From the NCBI GenBank assembly GCA_964601355.1, contig CAZRNB010000015.1, positions 1 through 35,338 on the forward strand: a DNA stretch of 35,338 bases, given 5' to 3'. A program made the position numbers and the translations under genes. Shown here piece after piece: positions 7,578-17,033 of the stretch; position 1 is the first letter of the stretch; each line of letters starts with the position of its first letter. Below the pieces are notes generated by a model. The model was given only the letters and a program-made list of their open reading frames with translations, was not told the origin of the DNA and did no database searches. The DNA comes from CAZRNB01 sp964601355. GTDB lineage: Bacteria > Planctomycetota > Phycisphaerae > Sedimentisphaerales > Anaerobacaceae.

Positions 7578-10319
7578 ATGTTGTGTGGAAGGAAATCATA
7601 TTGGATAGCGACCCTTATCATATTGGCAATAATGTTTCCCAATGTCACCCTTTGTGAGGCACAGAGTGACACAGGCAAGATTGATTATGTCGCTGAGCTT
7701 AATAAGCTGGGGATGGCAGGGCGTCCCGAAAGCGATAACGCGGCGCCTTTCTATCAAAAGGCCATCGAACTTTATGTAGAAAAACCCACAAACCTAAATA
7801 TTTCAATAAGAACACAGCCAAAGGAATTACCTGCACAAGAACAGGCTATGCTAAGAAAATGGGTGCAGGATAATAATGCGGCTCTTGAGCAACTGCAACT
7901 CGGCAGCCAAAAACCATATTGCTGGTTCACACAAACTAGGCAGATATCGCAGGCCGACAAATCTCCCTCGGCATCAATAAGGAATTTAGCAATGGTTTTA
8001 GATGTCAGGGCGATGCTCCAGGCGGAAGAGGGCGGAGTCAGCGGTGCCATCAGCGATATAGAGACTCTGTATAAGTTCGGAGCACACAACGAGGCTGGGC
8101 CAAGACTCTTAGTGGAAAAACTTACAGGAATAGCCATAAAAAGCATGGCCGTGGTGGTTGCACTTAATATCCTCAGTGAAACAGCGGTTAATGTTGATTT
8201 AATGAAAGGTTTACAAGAGCAATTAGAGCAGCTTTCGGCAAATCAAAATAAGCCGTTCGATGTTCGCGGAGAAAAAATTTATATGCAGGGACAGATTGAG
8301 ACAGACCCTAAATATATTGCTTTTAAGCCGTATTTTAAAAACGCCCTTGAATACTATGATACAATTGCAGCTAAAACCCCATGGCAGTTACATACTGAGC
8401 CGGCTCAAGCCGCGCCAAGTGACAATCCTTTGATGACTGATATGGCAAAGATAATAGAGGTTGAATATCGCAGCCGGGCAGATACACAGGCTTTAATAAC
8501 AACGCTTGCCGTCCTTCGATACAAGAGTGACAAGGGCGGTTATCCTGCGGAGCTTGGGCAACTCGTTTCGGCTGGTTTTCTCAAAGAGCCTCCGATAGAC
8601 CCTTTTAGTAACAAGCCTTTGGTTTATAAGCAGACAAAAGAGTCCTTTACACTCTACAGTTTTGGAGTAGATTACGATGATGACGGCGGCAAGTACAGCA
8701 GATGGGGCTCCGGTCAAGAGGGCGGTGATCAGGTTTTCTGGCCTGTTCAGGCAGCGGAAAGTGAAGGAAAGCAGCAGGCTGCTGAACAAAAACCCGAGAG
8801 AAAACTCCTGCCCGGCCCGGAGCAGGAAAAACTAAACGAATCGCTGCACCATGCTGTAATAGCAAGGGACATTGGCCTGATCGAATCGCTTATCTCTCAG
8901 GGTGCGGACGTTAATGCAAAGAACAGGCAAAGTTTTACAGCACTGCACACCGCTATAATGTACAGCAGCAGGGAGGTGGTGGAGCTGCTCATCTCCAAAG
9001 GAGCAGACGTCGGCGCGCAGGACAATCGCGGAAACACACCCTTGTACTTTGCCTGCATTAAAGGCGATCCGAATGCAGCAGGTTTGATTATTGCCAAAGG
9101 CGCTAATATAAATGCAAAGAATTCAGAGGGACAAACGCCTCTGTACGCTGCTGTGGACGCCGGCTTTAGAGATGTTGTAGAGCTGTTAATAACAAAAGGA
9201 GCCGATATAAACGCCCAGGTAGGGAATGATAACGCGTTGTCACTTGCGCAAAAGAAAGGAAATAGCGAAATTGCCGACCTGCTGCTTAAGAGCGGAGCTA
9301 AAGAGCCGGTAGCGGGATTGGCCGATGAGCGGCTTGGTCCTGTGGGCCAAACGCCCGGCTTGAGTCCTTACGTGGATTACCAGGGGCAATTGCAGGGCCA
9401 AAGCAGCGGCGCTGCGAGCTCAAGAGCCGCTGATGATATGCCGGCCGATCCTAATGAGATAAAGAATCGCATCAAGACTTATGAAGGCATGGAAAAAGCA
9501 TTAGAGGAAATTGACGGCAAAAGCCGAACCGAGAAAGGAGCCTGGCTTCAGAGAAGGATTGATAACAGGACAGGTTTGAGTAGACTGGTGGAAGAGCAGG
9601 TTAAGCTGGAGATGGCTTTCGTGCGTAACATCGCGGTTGAAGAAAAAGCCGAGAAAACCACCAAGGCAATTGATGGTACTGTATCAGGCAGGGACAATCT
9701 TTGTGAGAGAGCACGCAAAGAGCTTCTGGTGCAGAGAAGGGATCAGCAGGATACACAGCGGTCGTCGGGCCGCAGCCAGGCCAGAACCAGCCGAGGCACG
9801 AGGGGCAGAGGCGATCAGGAAGGATACCAGACGGGGCAGCAGCCGGGACAGGAGCTGACCCGCCGCGAAGCTGGTCCCGATCGAAGCCGAGAGAGTAGAT
9901 ATGCACGCAGAGGCGAGCCTAATGAAGGCCAGCAATTGGATTCCGAGACCCAGAGCAAGATCAATCAGTGGCTGGAGGCGGATATTGATAACAAAGAGCC
10001 CCTGTTGAAATCTGTATATTCGGATGTTCAGGCGCAGTATGCTTTTATACGGGATGTTGCTGTTGAGGAGAATGCAAAGAAGACAACAGCGGCTATTGAC
10101 GGATTGCTTCTGGGCAGACGGGGACGGCTTGAGGATACTGTTCGTAGGATTGCGGAGGTGGAAGCGAGAGAATCACAGCAGACGCAGGATGGGCGTGGCC
10201 GCGGCACAGGCAGAGGAGCCAGAGGCGGCCAGCAGTCGCAGTGGGGACAACCCGGCCAAGGCACTACAGGCCAGGAGCAGTACCCGGAACAGTCTCAAGG
10301 CAGGTCTCGGCGACGCTGA
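7578..10319 (+). CDS. Large exported ankyrin-repeat protein with pseudopilin-like module and duplicated RG-rich C-terminus
   Basis: 913 aa, start supported by AGAAAGG. A signal peptide (hydrophobic residues 10-25, then CEAQS) predicts export. Residues 30-290 are an unrecognised alpha-helical region beginning with a repeat-like DYVAELNKLGMAG. Residues 300-390 resemble the C-terminal half of a GspG-type pseudopilin (YPAELGQLV, PPIDPFSNKPLVYK, LYSFGVDYDDDGG), a module seen in planctomycete proteins. Residues 420-576 contain four to five ankyrin repeats (GADVNAKN, GNTPLYFA, GANINAKN, GQTPLYAAVDAG). After that the chain holds two copies of a helical unit (around 625-717 and 790-861, sharing FVRNIAVEE/FIRDVAVEE and KTTKAIDG/KTTAAIDG). 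Each is followed by an Arg/Gly/Gln-rich stretch (SRGTRGRGD, GRGRGTGRGARGG). Likely a periplasmic binding or scaffold protein; no enzyme motif found. Confidence 0.75.
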   Translation: MLCGRKSYWIATLIILAIMFPNVTLCEAQSDTGKIDYVAELNKLGMAGRPESDNAAPFYQKAIELYVEKPTNLNISIRTQPKELPAQEQAMLRKWVQDNNAALEQLQLGSQKPYCWFTQTRQISQADKSPSASIRNLAMVLDVRAMLQAEEGGVSGAISDIETLYKFGAHNEAGPRLLVEKLTGIAIKSMAVVVALNILSETAVNVDLMKGLQEQLEQLSANQNKPFDVRGEKIYMQGQIETDPKYIAFKPYFKNALEYYDTIAAKTPWQLHTEPAQAAPSDNPLMTDMAKIIEVEYRSRADTQALITTLAVLRYKSDKGGYPAELGQLVSAGFLKEPPIDPFSNKPLVYKQTKESFTLYSFGVDYDDDGGKYSRWGSGQEGGDQVFWPVQAAESEGKQQAAEQKPERKLLPGPEQEKLNESLHHAVIARDIGLIESLISQGADVNAKNRQSFTALHTAIMYSSREVVELLISKGADVGAQDNRGNTPLYFACIKGDPNAAGLIIAKGANINAKNSEGQTPLYAAVDAGFRDVVELLITKGADINAQVGNDNALSLAQKKGNSEIADLLLKSGAKEPVAGLADERLGPVGQTPGLSPYVDYQGQLQGQSSGAASSRAADDMPADPNEIKNRIKTYEGMEKALEEIDGKSRTEKGAWLQRRIDNRTGLSRLVEEQVKLEMAFVRNIAVEEKAEKTTKAIDGTVSGRDNLCERARKELLVQRRDQQDTQRSSGRSQARTSRGTRGRGDQEGYQTGQQPGQELTRREAGPDRSRESRYARRGEPNEGQQLDSETQSKINQWLEADIDNKEPLLKSVYSDVQAQYAFIRDVAVEENAKKTTAAIDGLLLGRRGRLEDTVRRIAEVEARESQQTQDGRGRGTGRGARGGQQSQWGQPGQGTTGQEQYPEQSQGRSRRR

Positions 10320-10417
10320 AAAATGAAAAGATGGAGATATAAGGCAGCCAGAATAAGCGGATGCCCCAAAGGGCGATTATTTTAATTAGTGCTTTGTCGC
10401 AGGTAATTTGAGAAGTT

Positions 10418-10528
10418 GTCATTGCGAGACCACCTTAGGTGGCCGTGGCAATCTCATAAATCAAATGTCAGAGATTGCTTCGCTTCCGCCTTCGCATAGG
10501 CTATGGCGGACAAGTCGCTCGCAATGAC
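10418..10528. repeat. GTCATTGCGAG palindromic repeat, copy 2
   Basis: Ends GTCATTGCGAG and CTCGCAATGAC are exact reverse complements. The inner motifs GGCAATCT and AGATTGCTTCG are arranged opposite to copy 1, i.e. the element core is inverted. The right half contains CCTTCGC followed by GGCTATGGCGG. Confidence 0.85.
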
Positions 10529-10680
10529 ATATATCATTTAAGCTGCGACAGAATACTATATATAAGATTATATATCCTCCGATTCCGCTCTCCAAAAATC
10601 TTTTTGCGAGTTTCTGATGCTTTAAAAAAACATATTTTGCCCATTTGTATTTTGAATTTTCTTTGTAGAAAAGACTAATT

Positions 10681-10728
10681 GTCATTTCGACCGAAGCCCC
10701 GATTTATCGGGACGAAGTGGAGAAATCT
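10681..10728. repeat. GTCATTTCGACCGAAG-type palindromic repeat
   Basis: GTCATTTCGACCGAAG is followed by a hairpin CCCCGAT/ATCGGG and ends GTGGAGAAATC. It has the layout of the scattered palindromic elements seen in many environmental bacterial genomes. Single copy in this window. Confidence 0.6.
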
Positions 10729-11138
10729 ACTATAATATTTTTACGAAAAAATACACACAGACCATAATTGACTTATCTATAAAAAACTTATATACTGTTT
10801 TATTATAGATAGTTATCGCAGGAGGAACTCTAATACTACAACGCTACTTATTCTGTAAAAATCAGCTTATATGTCCGGAAATCAAACATCAAAAATTAAA
10901 AAGCAAAATGACAAATAAAAATTCAAAAAGAGCTTTAAAATCTAAAAACCAGGTTTCGGCAAGATTAGGCCTTACACAGCTTAAAAAGAACCAGAAAACA
11001 TTTTGCATTTTGCTATGTGATTTTGCTATTTGCATTTTGATATTAAATATAACGCGGTTATCTGCTTATATGTCGGTATCTTATAATCATTACTAAAACC
11101 ATAGTTTAAGCTGTAATAATTTATGAAGGGGTGAAAAA

Positions 11139-13790
11139 ATGAAAACGATGAAAATAATTGCCATATTCGTTTTTGTTGGTCTTATTGCAGCCGAAGCCAG
11201 TGCCTCGTCTCAAAGGTTTGAATGGACAGGGCGTGTCGAGAGAATATATGATGAATTGGATCGCCCTACGACAATACCTGGAATAGAGGTGGGTGACGTA
11301 TTCTTAGGAACCATACTTTACGACACCGATAGATTTGGACCTGGAGTAGGTTCTGATAGTCACCGGGATTACGCTGCACCAAGCGGATTAACAATGACGC
11401 TTACATTTGAAGGTGAGTTTTGTTGTTCTCGAGTCATAACCGGCGTAAGTGTGGGCGGTGCTGTAACTTACGATCAGTGGAATTGGATGAGCGGTGGTTC
11501 TGTTTTTTTTCAAGCGAACGATTATTCAAACTCGTCATTTTTCCCACCGCCGATTCCGGCCTCGTTTAGCGAAATGCACACACTATTTGTCAATAATCTT
11601 TATAAATTCACTGCTGCCCCAAAATTTTCTATTAACTTTGGGGTTCCATCGAAACAATATCGAATTTATTTAGATCAACAGTTCTTTTCCTTTGGTGGAC
11701 ATGGTTTTCAAGGAATTCCCAATGTAGTGGGTATGACCCTGGATGAAGCAAGATTTGCGATTTCAGACGCCGGATTTGTAGTGTGGTCAATTACCTACGC
11801 TAATAGTAATACGGTCCCGCAGGGAAACGTGATAAGCCAGGACCCCGCAGCAGGAACAGAGGTTCTCCTTGGTACTAACGTGGACCTTGTTATCTCATCT
11901 GGTCCTTCCGGCGGACCAGGCGTTGGTGGATTGGTTGCGCACTATAAGTTAGATGAGAACACCGGCACAAACGCAGCAGATTCATCCAGCAATGGCAATA
12001 ACGGCACCCTCTACGGCGGCCCTGTCTGGCAGCCAACCAGCGGAATGATCGACGGCGCACTGCAATTCGACGGCGTGAATGATTGTGTGGATCTCGGATA
12101 CAAATCGGCATTCAACCCTACGGGCGGCTTCAGCATTGCGCTTTGGGCAAACATAGAAAACTGGTCGACAGATTGGCAGCACACCCTGATCGGCAATCGA
12201 AGCGACGGCGTGGGCTGGTGCCTGAGAAGACATGGCCCATGGTGGATAAATCTATACCCCAGTCGATACACGCAGCCGGTCAATGCCTTATGTTTCACCA
12301 CAAGAGGGGTAGGCAACCTGGGCGATGGGGTGGAGGATAGCCCCAGCAATACCGTTCCGCCGTTTAACGAATGGGTACACATTGCTTGCATCTATGACAA
12401 CGCCAAAAACATGAAATACATTTACTTTGATGGTGAGCAAAACGCCGCATGGGGTACCAATCCGGGGACAGTGACGCCAGCTACGCAAAAAGTGTACCTT
12501 GGAGCAAGATCTAATGAGGGTAATACGGCTGCGGAGGCATTCTTTAAGGGCATGCTCGACGACGTCCGCATCTACAGTCGGGCGCTGAGCTCGGGTGAGA
12601 TCAGCCGGATTATCTCCTCTGATGCCGCCAGTTGTCTGGTTGGGTACTGGAAGCTGGATGAGACCATCGGCACCGTAGCCAATGATAGTGCCGGGACCAA
12701 ACACGGAACCCTGTATGGGAGCCCCACCTGGCAGCCGACCGGCGGCAAGATAAATGGGGCGCTGAGGTTCGACGGCAGCAATGACTATGTAGCTCTGCCT
12801 ATCGGCTCGCTCATTAGCTCTCTAACGAACTCCACATTTGCTACATGGGTGAACTGGTCCGGCACCGGCGGTCTCTGGCAGCGTGTCTTCGATTTCGGCA
12901 GCGGAATAAGTTACAACATGTTTCTTACACCCACCAATTTGGAAGGCCGGATGCGCTTCGCCATTACGACGGGGGGAGGAGGTGCTGAAGACCGGACGAC
13001 CGCGATGGCGCCTTTGCCTACCGGGTGGCATCATGTAGCCGTGACGATGGATGCGGTTAATAAAATCCACAAACTATACCTCGATGGTGCAGTTGTTGCT
13101 ACGAAGACCTCTGCCAGATACACACCGAGCAGTCTCGGAAATACCACCCAAAACTGGCTCGGCAAATCGCAATATCAAGATCCGTACTTTAACGGCTCAT
13201 TGGATGATTTCCGCATCTACGCCCGCGCTCTGAGTGCCTCGGAGGTAGTTCAGCTTGTTGGAGGAGGCGAAACAATCACTGCCGATATTGTGATAGGCGA
13301 TTTTGAACAGAGCATGGAAGCCTGGGGGCCGACATGGGAGACACCAGCCCCAGCATTTAGTTATAGCACAACCGGAGTAACGTTGGGTCAGAGAAGTCTG
13401 GCCATAAAACCCAATAAAAACGGTTTTCAATGGTCGTTTATGTATACGGGTCTTGTGGACCTCGAGACCTACAAAAAACTTTCGGTTGACGTGACGTGGG
13501 TTGCTGCAGAGTGGGGTGCAACTCCCTGGTGCAACTTCAAGGAAGTCGTGATTAACAGCGATGGCCCGAGTGGTTGGAAACAGTATATCCCCAACGATAC
13601 GGTCAATCCGGATTGGCCTGGTAGCTGGGATCCTGTCGGTTGGGGTAATCATACGAGAATCCTTACATGGGATTTTTCGGGCTATAATGCGACGGGTGCC
13701 ACGTGGATGCAAATAATTTTCTCCACGAACTTTGGTGGCAGTACCCCAGGTAAGTATTACATCGACAATGTGCGTTTGATCAGTGAATAG
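11139..13790 (+). CDS. Secreted multidomain protein: PASTA domain, two LamG domains and a C-terminal jelly-roll domain
   Basis: 883 aa, start supported by AAGGGG 9 nt upstream. A signal peptide (residues 1-24, ending ASASS) predicts export. Residues 25-185 form a beta-rich domain of the kind found at the start of many PEP-CTERM-type surface proteins (VGDVFLGTILYD). Residues about 193-255 are a PASTA-like repeat (IPNVVGMTLDEARFAISDAG ... VISQDPAAGTEV). Residues 264-484 and 500-704 are two LamG/concanavalin-type domains sharing LDE..GT, HGTLYG/NGTLYG, WQPT.G and FDG.NDYV/CV. Residues 715-883 form a carbohydrate-binding-like domain ending YYIDNVRLI. No catalytic residues, sorting signal or membrane anchor are visible. 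The N-terminal quarter is clearly more AT-rich than the LamG part, suggesting a mosaic gene. Probable role: adhesion or polysaccharide binding outside the cell. Confidence 0.8.
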   Translation: MKTMKIIAIFVFVGLIAAEASASSQRFEWTGRVERIYDELDRPTTIPGIEVGDVFLGTILYDTDRFGPGVGSDSHRDYAAPSGLTMTLTFEGEFCCSRVITGVSVGGAVTYDQWNWMSGGSVFFQANDYSNSSFFPPPIPASFSEMHTLFVNNLYKFTAAPKFSINFGVPSKQYRIYLDQQFFSFGGHGFQGIPNVVGMTLDEARFAISDAGFVVWSITYANSNTVPQGNVISQDPAAGTEVLLGTNVDLVISSGPSGGPGVGGLVAHYKLDENTGTNAADSSSNGNNGTLYGGPVWQPTSGMIDGALQFDGVNDCVDLGYKSAFNPTGGFSIALWANIENWSTDWQHTLIGNRSDGVGWCLRRHGPWWINLYPSRYTQPVNALCFTTRGVGNLGDGVEDSPSNTVPPFNEWVHIACIYDNAKNMKYIYFDGEQNAAWGTNPGTVTPATQKVYLGARSNEGNTAAEAFFKGMLDDVRIYSRALSSGEISRIISSDAASCLVGYWKLDETIGTVANDSAGTKHGTLYGSPTWQPTGGKINGALRFDGSNDYVALPIGSLISSLTNSTFATWVNWSGTGGLWQRVFDFGSGISYNMFLTPTNLEGRMRFAITTGGGGAEDRTTAMAPLPTGWHHVAVTMDAVNKIHKLYLDGAVVATKTSARYTPSSLGNTTQNWLGKSQYQDPYFNGSLDDFRIYARALSASEVVQLVGGGETITADIVIGDFEQSMEAWGPTWETPAPAFSYSTTGVTLGQRSLAIKPNKNGFQWSFMYTGLVDLETYKKLSVDVTWVAAEWGATPWCNFKEVVINSDGPSGWKQYIPNDTVNPDWPGSWDPVGWGNHTRILTWDFSGYNATGATWMQIIFSTNFGGSTPGKYYIDNVRLISE

Positions 13791-13941
13791 CCTGAGCCGA
13801 CACAAGATGGCCTTGTCGGCTGGTCGGGCATTAGCCCATATTTTTCACCGTCGATAGCGATGAGGTTTCCCAATTGGCTGCGCCCTGAGCGGCGTGGAGA
13901 TTGTTCAAACCGTAAGAGAGCTGGTAACCATTCACTCTTTT

Positions 13942-13994
13942 AGGCAAAGATAGAAAAGACAAATGGTCAAGCCGTATGACTTGCCTCTTTTTTT
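13942..13994 (+). terminator. Possible intrinsic terminator after the LamG gene
   Basis: AGGCAA (13942-13947) pairs with TTGCCT (13981-13986), with a smaller GTCA/TGAC stem inside, and is followed by CTTTTTTTT. The loop is long and the site is 150 bp after the stop codon, so this could also be part of an unrecognised structured RNA. Confidence 0.3.
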
Positions 13995-14112
13995 AGAGAA
14001 ACTATGGTCAGCCTCGAATGGCGGTTCCGGTTTTTACTTCTGTTTTCACCATTTGTTGACGCAGCGGCCATAACAGGTTATAATCTTGCATAATTTATAA
14101 CAGGTGATAATT

Positions 14113-14178
14113 CTGTCCCTTCGACAGGCTCAGGGCAGGCTCTGAGCCGGGCGCGCCACGAGCCGGGTTGAGGGGTCG
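14113..14178. repeat. CCTTCGACAGGCTCAGGGC-type palindromic repeat
   Basis: CCTTCGACAGGCTCAGGGC is followed by GCTCTGAGCCGGGC and closes with GGGGTCGAA. It sits directly before the ribosome site of the DUF1080 gene. The rest of the spacer 13791-14199 shows no gene. Confidence 0.55.
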
Positions 14179-14199
14179 AATGATTTGAAAGGAGTACCT

Positions 14200-15084
14200 A
14201 TGTTTAGAAATCTGTTAGTTTATGGTTTAGCTATTGATTGCCTTGTTGTGTTGATCACGCCGCTTGCAGGTTGTGCCGCTGAGCAAAAGGCAAAAACAGT
14301 CAAAGAGGGCGAAAAAGCTCAGTCCAGTTCCGGCACACTCCGCCGTGACGAGAAAGTTATATATCAGTACGTCGAAACAGAGACAGGCCGATGGCTTGTG
14401 CATGATATGAATCGACCGACCCCGCCGGTAGTCACGCCCGGCGCCGAGAGCACACAGGAAAAAGCCGGCAAAGCCCCTTCCGACGCGATAGTTTTATTCG
14501 ACGGCAATGATATTTCGAGCTGGACCTCCAGTAAAGGCGGCCCCGCGAAATGGATTGTTCGGGACGGCTACATGGAAGTGGTTAAACGCTCCGGCTCTAT
14601 CCAGACTAAGCAAGCCTTTGGCTCATGCCAGTTGCACATTGAGTTTGCAACTCCAGCAACGATCACGGGAAAAAGCCAGGGACAAGGCAACAGCGGCGTG
14701 TTTTTAATGTCAACCTACGAGGTCCAGATTCTCGATTCTTATGAAAATAAGACATATCCCGACGGCCAGTGTGCCGCTCTTTACGGCAGAGAGGTTCCTC
14801 TTGTCAACGCCTGCCGAAAGCCGGGCGAATGGCAGTCATACGATATCATTTTCCATCGTCCGGTTTTTAAAGGCAAAAAGGTCGCGAAAAAGGCAACCTT
14901 CACGGTTTTTCAAAATGGCGTGCTCGTCCACGACCACGTGGAACTACAGGGAGGCACCGGCTGGCTGGGCCCATACGCGGTTACTGACTATATGTCGCAT
15001 GAGGACAAATTGCCGCTAATGCTACAGGACCATGATCATCCTGTTCGGTTCCGGAACATCTGGATTCGCCAGCTAAAAGACTGA
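14200..15084 (+). CDS. DUF1080-family lipoprotein (3-keto-disaccharide hydrolase / LamG-like fold)
   Basis: 294 aa from ATG 14200, preceded by AAAGGAG at a 5-nt spacing; a TTG 15 bases upstream is less likely. A lipoprotein signal is present: hydrophobic residues 5-22 and lipobox LAGC with Cys25. The mature part has a short disordered stretch, then the DUF1080 domain from about residue 95: IVLFDGNDISSW, WIVRDGYMEV, FGSCQLHIEF, GNSGVFLMSTYEVQILDSY, WQSYDIIFHRP and a C-terminal PVRFRNIWIRQL. These are hallmark segments of the family, which has a beta-sandwich fold and includes 3-keto-glycoside hydrolases; planctomycetes carry many paralogs. It is probably anchored in a membrane facing the periplasm and acts on oxidised or modified sugars. 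The precise substrate cannot be read from sequence. Confidence 0.85.
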   Translation: MFRNLLVYGLAIDCLVVLITPLAGCAAEQKAKTVKEGEKAQSSSGTLRRDEKVIYQYVETETGRWLVHDMNRPTPPVVTPGAESTQEKAGKAPSDAIVLFDGNDISSWTSSKGGPAKWIVRDGYMEVVKRSGSIQTKQAFGSCQLHIEFATPATITGKSQGQGNSGVFLMSTYEVQILDSYENKTYPDGQCAALYGREVPLVNACRKPGEWQSYDIIFHRPVFKGKKVAKKATFTVFQNGVLVHDHVELQGGTGWLGPYAVTDYMSHEDKLPLMLQDHDHPVRFRNIWIRQLKD

Positions 15085-15713
15085 GAAGCGCACTAAATAA
15101 TGCTAACGCGATTTTTTGGTTGCTGTAGGCTGAAGGTCTAAATTAACGGTAATGGTGGTCACCAGGAGATGGCTTGGAATTCAATGGTACTTACTGGATA
15201 AGCACCTGTGTATCTCCATTTTGCTTTCCCATTTATGTGAATCGATCCCGGATGAAGGGATATCAATTGACCGCCACAATCTGCGCCAAAATCTCCGGAT
15301 AAATTGTCGTACACTCATACGACCACCTCCGTGTCAAATGCTCGGATCGAGCATAAACCAAGAGTAGAATTATTGAAGACGATATGCAGCGAGAGGGGAA
15401 CAAAAGTGCTTTTGCGGTCACATCCATGTGTGGTTTTTAACCTAACCATTTACCGGCCCTTACGCCTTGATTTCAGGAAACAATAAATATTTTAAAAGGA
15501 TAAGTCAAGAAAATGAACCCTTTTTTCCACGAAAAAGAGGAAATTATAGGACAACATGTAATTCAACAGCCGGATAAGCAGCTCATTATACGGCCTCTTT
15601 TGTATGTGTTCCTGCCGCAAGCCATTATTTGTGCCTGTGGTGTTATAGACGATGTCCGGTGCAGTAAAGGTATGAACTTAACTTGCCTTAGCGTTCCAGC
15701 TCCGTCAATGTCT
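15085..15713. other. 630-bp spacer without recognisable gene
   Basis: Open frames of 60-108 codons exist (for example an ATG at 15513 after AAAAGGAT), but their products resemble nothing I know. The longest runs antisense over the 3' end of the deacetylase-like gene. I see no strong repeat or structured RNA here. It separates the convergent DUF1080 and deacetylase-like genes. Confidence 0.5.
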
Positions 15714-16652
15714 CTACTGCTTAATGCTTTGCGGAATGCCGTGAAGACATTTTGTGAGGAGCCATTTCCATTCCAGCTCTCGAATCCGGCTGGGAGTGAT
15801 GTTTCTTACCCAACCCGGCTGCTCTCGCAGATAGTCTAATATAGTAGTAGCGGGGACAAACCATCCATCGCGATTCGACAGCGATTTCATTAAGCGAGCA
15901 AATTCAGCATCGATTTTTCCGTTATTGCAAAAACCAAAAGCGAAATGGGTATAAACGATGCACAATCCACCTTCCCGTTCCAGGGAATCTTGTTTTTTCT
16001 CCGACAGTAACTTACGAAAGGAACGGATAACGTCACCATCGGAGGACGCAAACCAGTAATTAACATAGGGTCGGGATGGGTCGTGATAAGGCATTTCCGG
16101 GCAGACTTTCAAGGTATTGGTTTCTCTATAAACAAAATTGCGAACATAACGGACGTGCTTCCGGCATAAATCTCCCCAGAAAAGCGGGTCATCCTCCACG
16201 TGTCCTTTAAAATGATTGTCCCTTCTGCGCAACGTCGCAAGCTGGTATATCATGCGTCGCACCCCTGTAAGACGGTATTTCCCCCAATAGATACTTTCCT
16301 TTTGGCCCGAATGAGCGCAATAAAGAAAGTCGTCATCTCCAAAAAATCTGTGAAAAATTTTGATTGCCCGTTCGGTATCTTCGCGGCTGGATGTATGGTC
16401 TGTAGCGCCGTGAAGTGCAATCTCAAAGCCTTGCTCTCTTAGGCCATACAGCCATTTCAGATATTCCTCGTCCTGACAGGTCATGCCGCCAAACTTTGCT
16501 TTTTGGCCTGGTGTTAAGGCCCATACAGTTTTTGTTGTCTTGAAGCCCGACTCCGCCAGGAAATCATAGACTGGTTTTACATTTTCAAGCGTGGCCATAT
16601 CGGTATCATCCACAATAGTAAAAGCAAATTTCTTTTGATTTGGCCAGTTCAT
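15714..16652 (-). CDS. Polysaccharide-deacetylase-like (NodB-fold) protein
   Basis: 312 aa if started at the ATG at 16652 (MNWPNQKKFAFTIVDDTD). Longer starts at 16667 and 16748 are possible; the latter would add a hydrophobic 27-residue N-terminus (LLKFFAQLSIYFLDIFVVFL). Features of carbohydrate esterase family 4: the FTIVDDTD strand with the paired Asp residues near the N-terminus; a GFEIALHGATDH segment giving the His-x-x-x-x-His metal site; and a late LCIVYTHFAFGF strand with a His. These enzymes remove N-acetyl or similar groups from polysaccharides, or act on related substrates, using a divalent metal. The spacing is typical of the distant branch found next to glycan genes in Gram-negative bacteria. 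The remaining half has many aromatic and basic residues (FHRFFGDDDFLYCAHSG). Substrate unknown. It stands alone on this strand, facing the DUF1080 gene. Confidence 0.65.
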   Translation of the reverse strand: MNWPNQKKFAFTIVDDTDMATLENVKPVYDFLAESGFKTTKTVWALTPGQKAKFGGMTCQDEEYLKWLYGLREQGFEIALHGATDHTSSREDTERAIKIFHRFFGDDDFLYCAHSGQKESIYWGKYRLTGVRRMIYQLATLRRRDNHFKGHVEDDPLFWGDLCRKHVRYVRNFVYRETNTLKVCPEMPYHDPSRPYVNYWFASSDGDVIRSFRKLLSEKKQDSLEREGGLCIVYTHFAFGFCNNGKIDAEFARLMKSLSNRDGWFVPATTILDYLREQPGWVRNITPSRIRELEWKWLLTKCLHGIPQSIKQ

Positions 16653-16981
16653 AAATAGTTCTCGCATTTCTATTAGGAAAACCACGAAAATATCTAAAAA
16701 ATATATCGACAATTGAGCAAAGAACTTGAGAAGATTTGCAATTAGCATGATCCGATAATATTTGACTCGGCTAAAAAACGCTGTGGGAGATTATAATTGT
16801 ACAGGTTTGTAAAACTACAGACGGCGTAAAATAACGCCAATTGTAACTGTTGTATGTGTTATATCGGTTATTTGGCTGGATTTGTTCTAATCTGAGTGAA
16901 GAATCTTTCTGTCGCGGAAAGCTCTCGCCGGCAGGAGAAAATTTTTGTTAGAAGCTGGAGGTTTTGTTTATGATGATTTAT

Positions 16982-17033
16982 GGTTATAATCTGGCTGGAT
17001 TTTTCAAGGGTTATCAAATGAGTAAGCGATTAG
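16982..17033 (+). repeat. Duplicate of the SDR gene leader (upstream copy)
   Basis: These 52 bases match 18547-18598 with four differences. They encode the tail of a leader plus the first codons of the SDR gene (AGFFKGYQMS, then KRL here versus NRL there). The copy is interrupted soon after: the frame from ATG 16970 stops after 28 codons at 17056. Weaker similarity extends about 40 bp further upstream (TTTTGT region). Confidence 0.8.

Larger units (their letters stand above)
10320..11138. other. 820-bp gene-free, AT-rich spacer with repeats
   Basis: Contains a small hairpin GCCC/GGGC near 10363-10374, the GTCATTGCGAG palindrome copy 2 (10418-10528), a GTCATTTCGA palindrome (10681-10728), and from about 10880 an A-rich, poorly structured sequence of CAAAATGACAAAT type. 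A 62-codon frame at 10908 encodes only low-complexity Lys/Asn and hydrophobic residues from that repeat and is not called as a gene. Confidence 0.6.

Noticed and set aside
10908..11096. 62-codon open frame before the LamG gene
   Set aside because: It is composed of the A-rich CAAAATGACAAAT-type repeat sequence; no ribosome site or family.
12291..12306. ATGTTTCACCACAAGA, a half-match to parS inside the LamG gene
   Set aside because: Only one half-site matches; ParB sites need the palindrome, as in the two perfect sites.
13797..14110. Possible riboswitch in the spacer before the DUF1080 gene
   Set aside because: I compared it with cyclic-di-GMP and similar consensus features from memory, and the core motifs do not match; only a weak terminator-like fold remains.
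15513..15839. 108-codon open frame with AAAAGGAT upstream
   Set aside because: It overlaps the 3' end of the deacetylase-like gene antisense, its product resembles no family, and codon usage looks unstructured.
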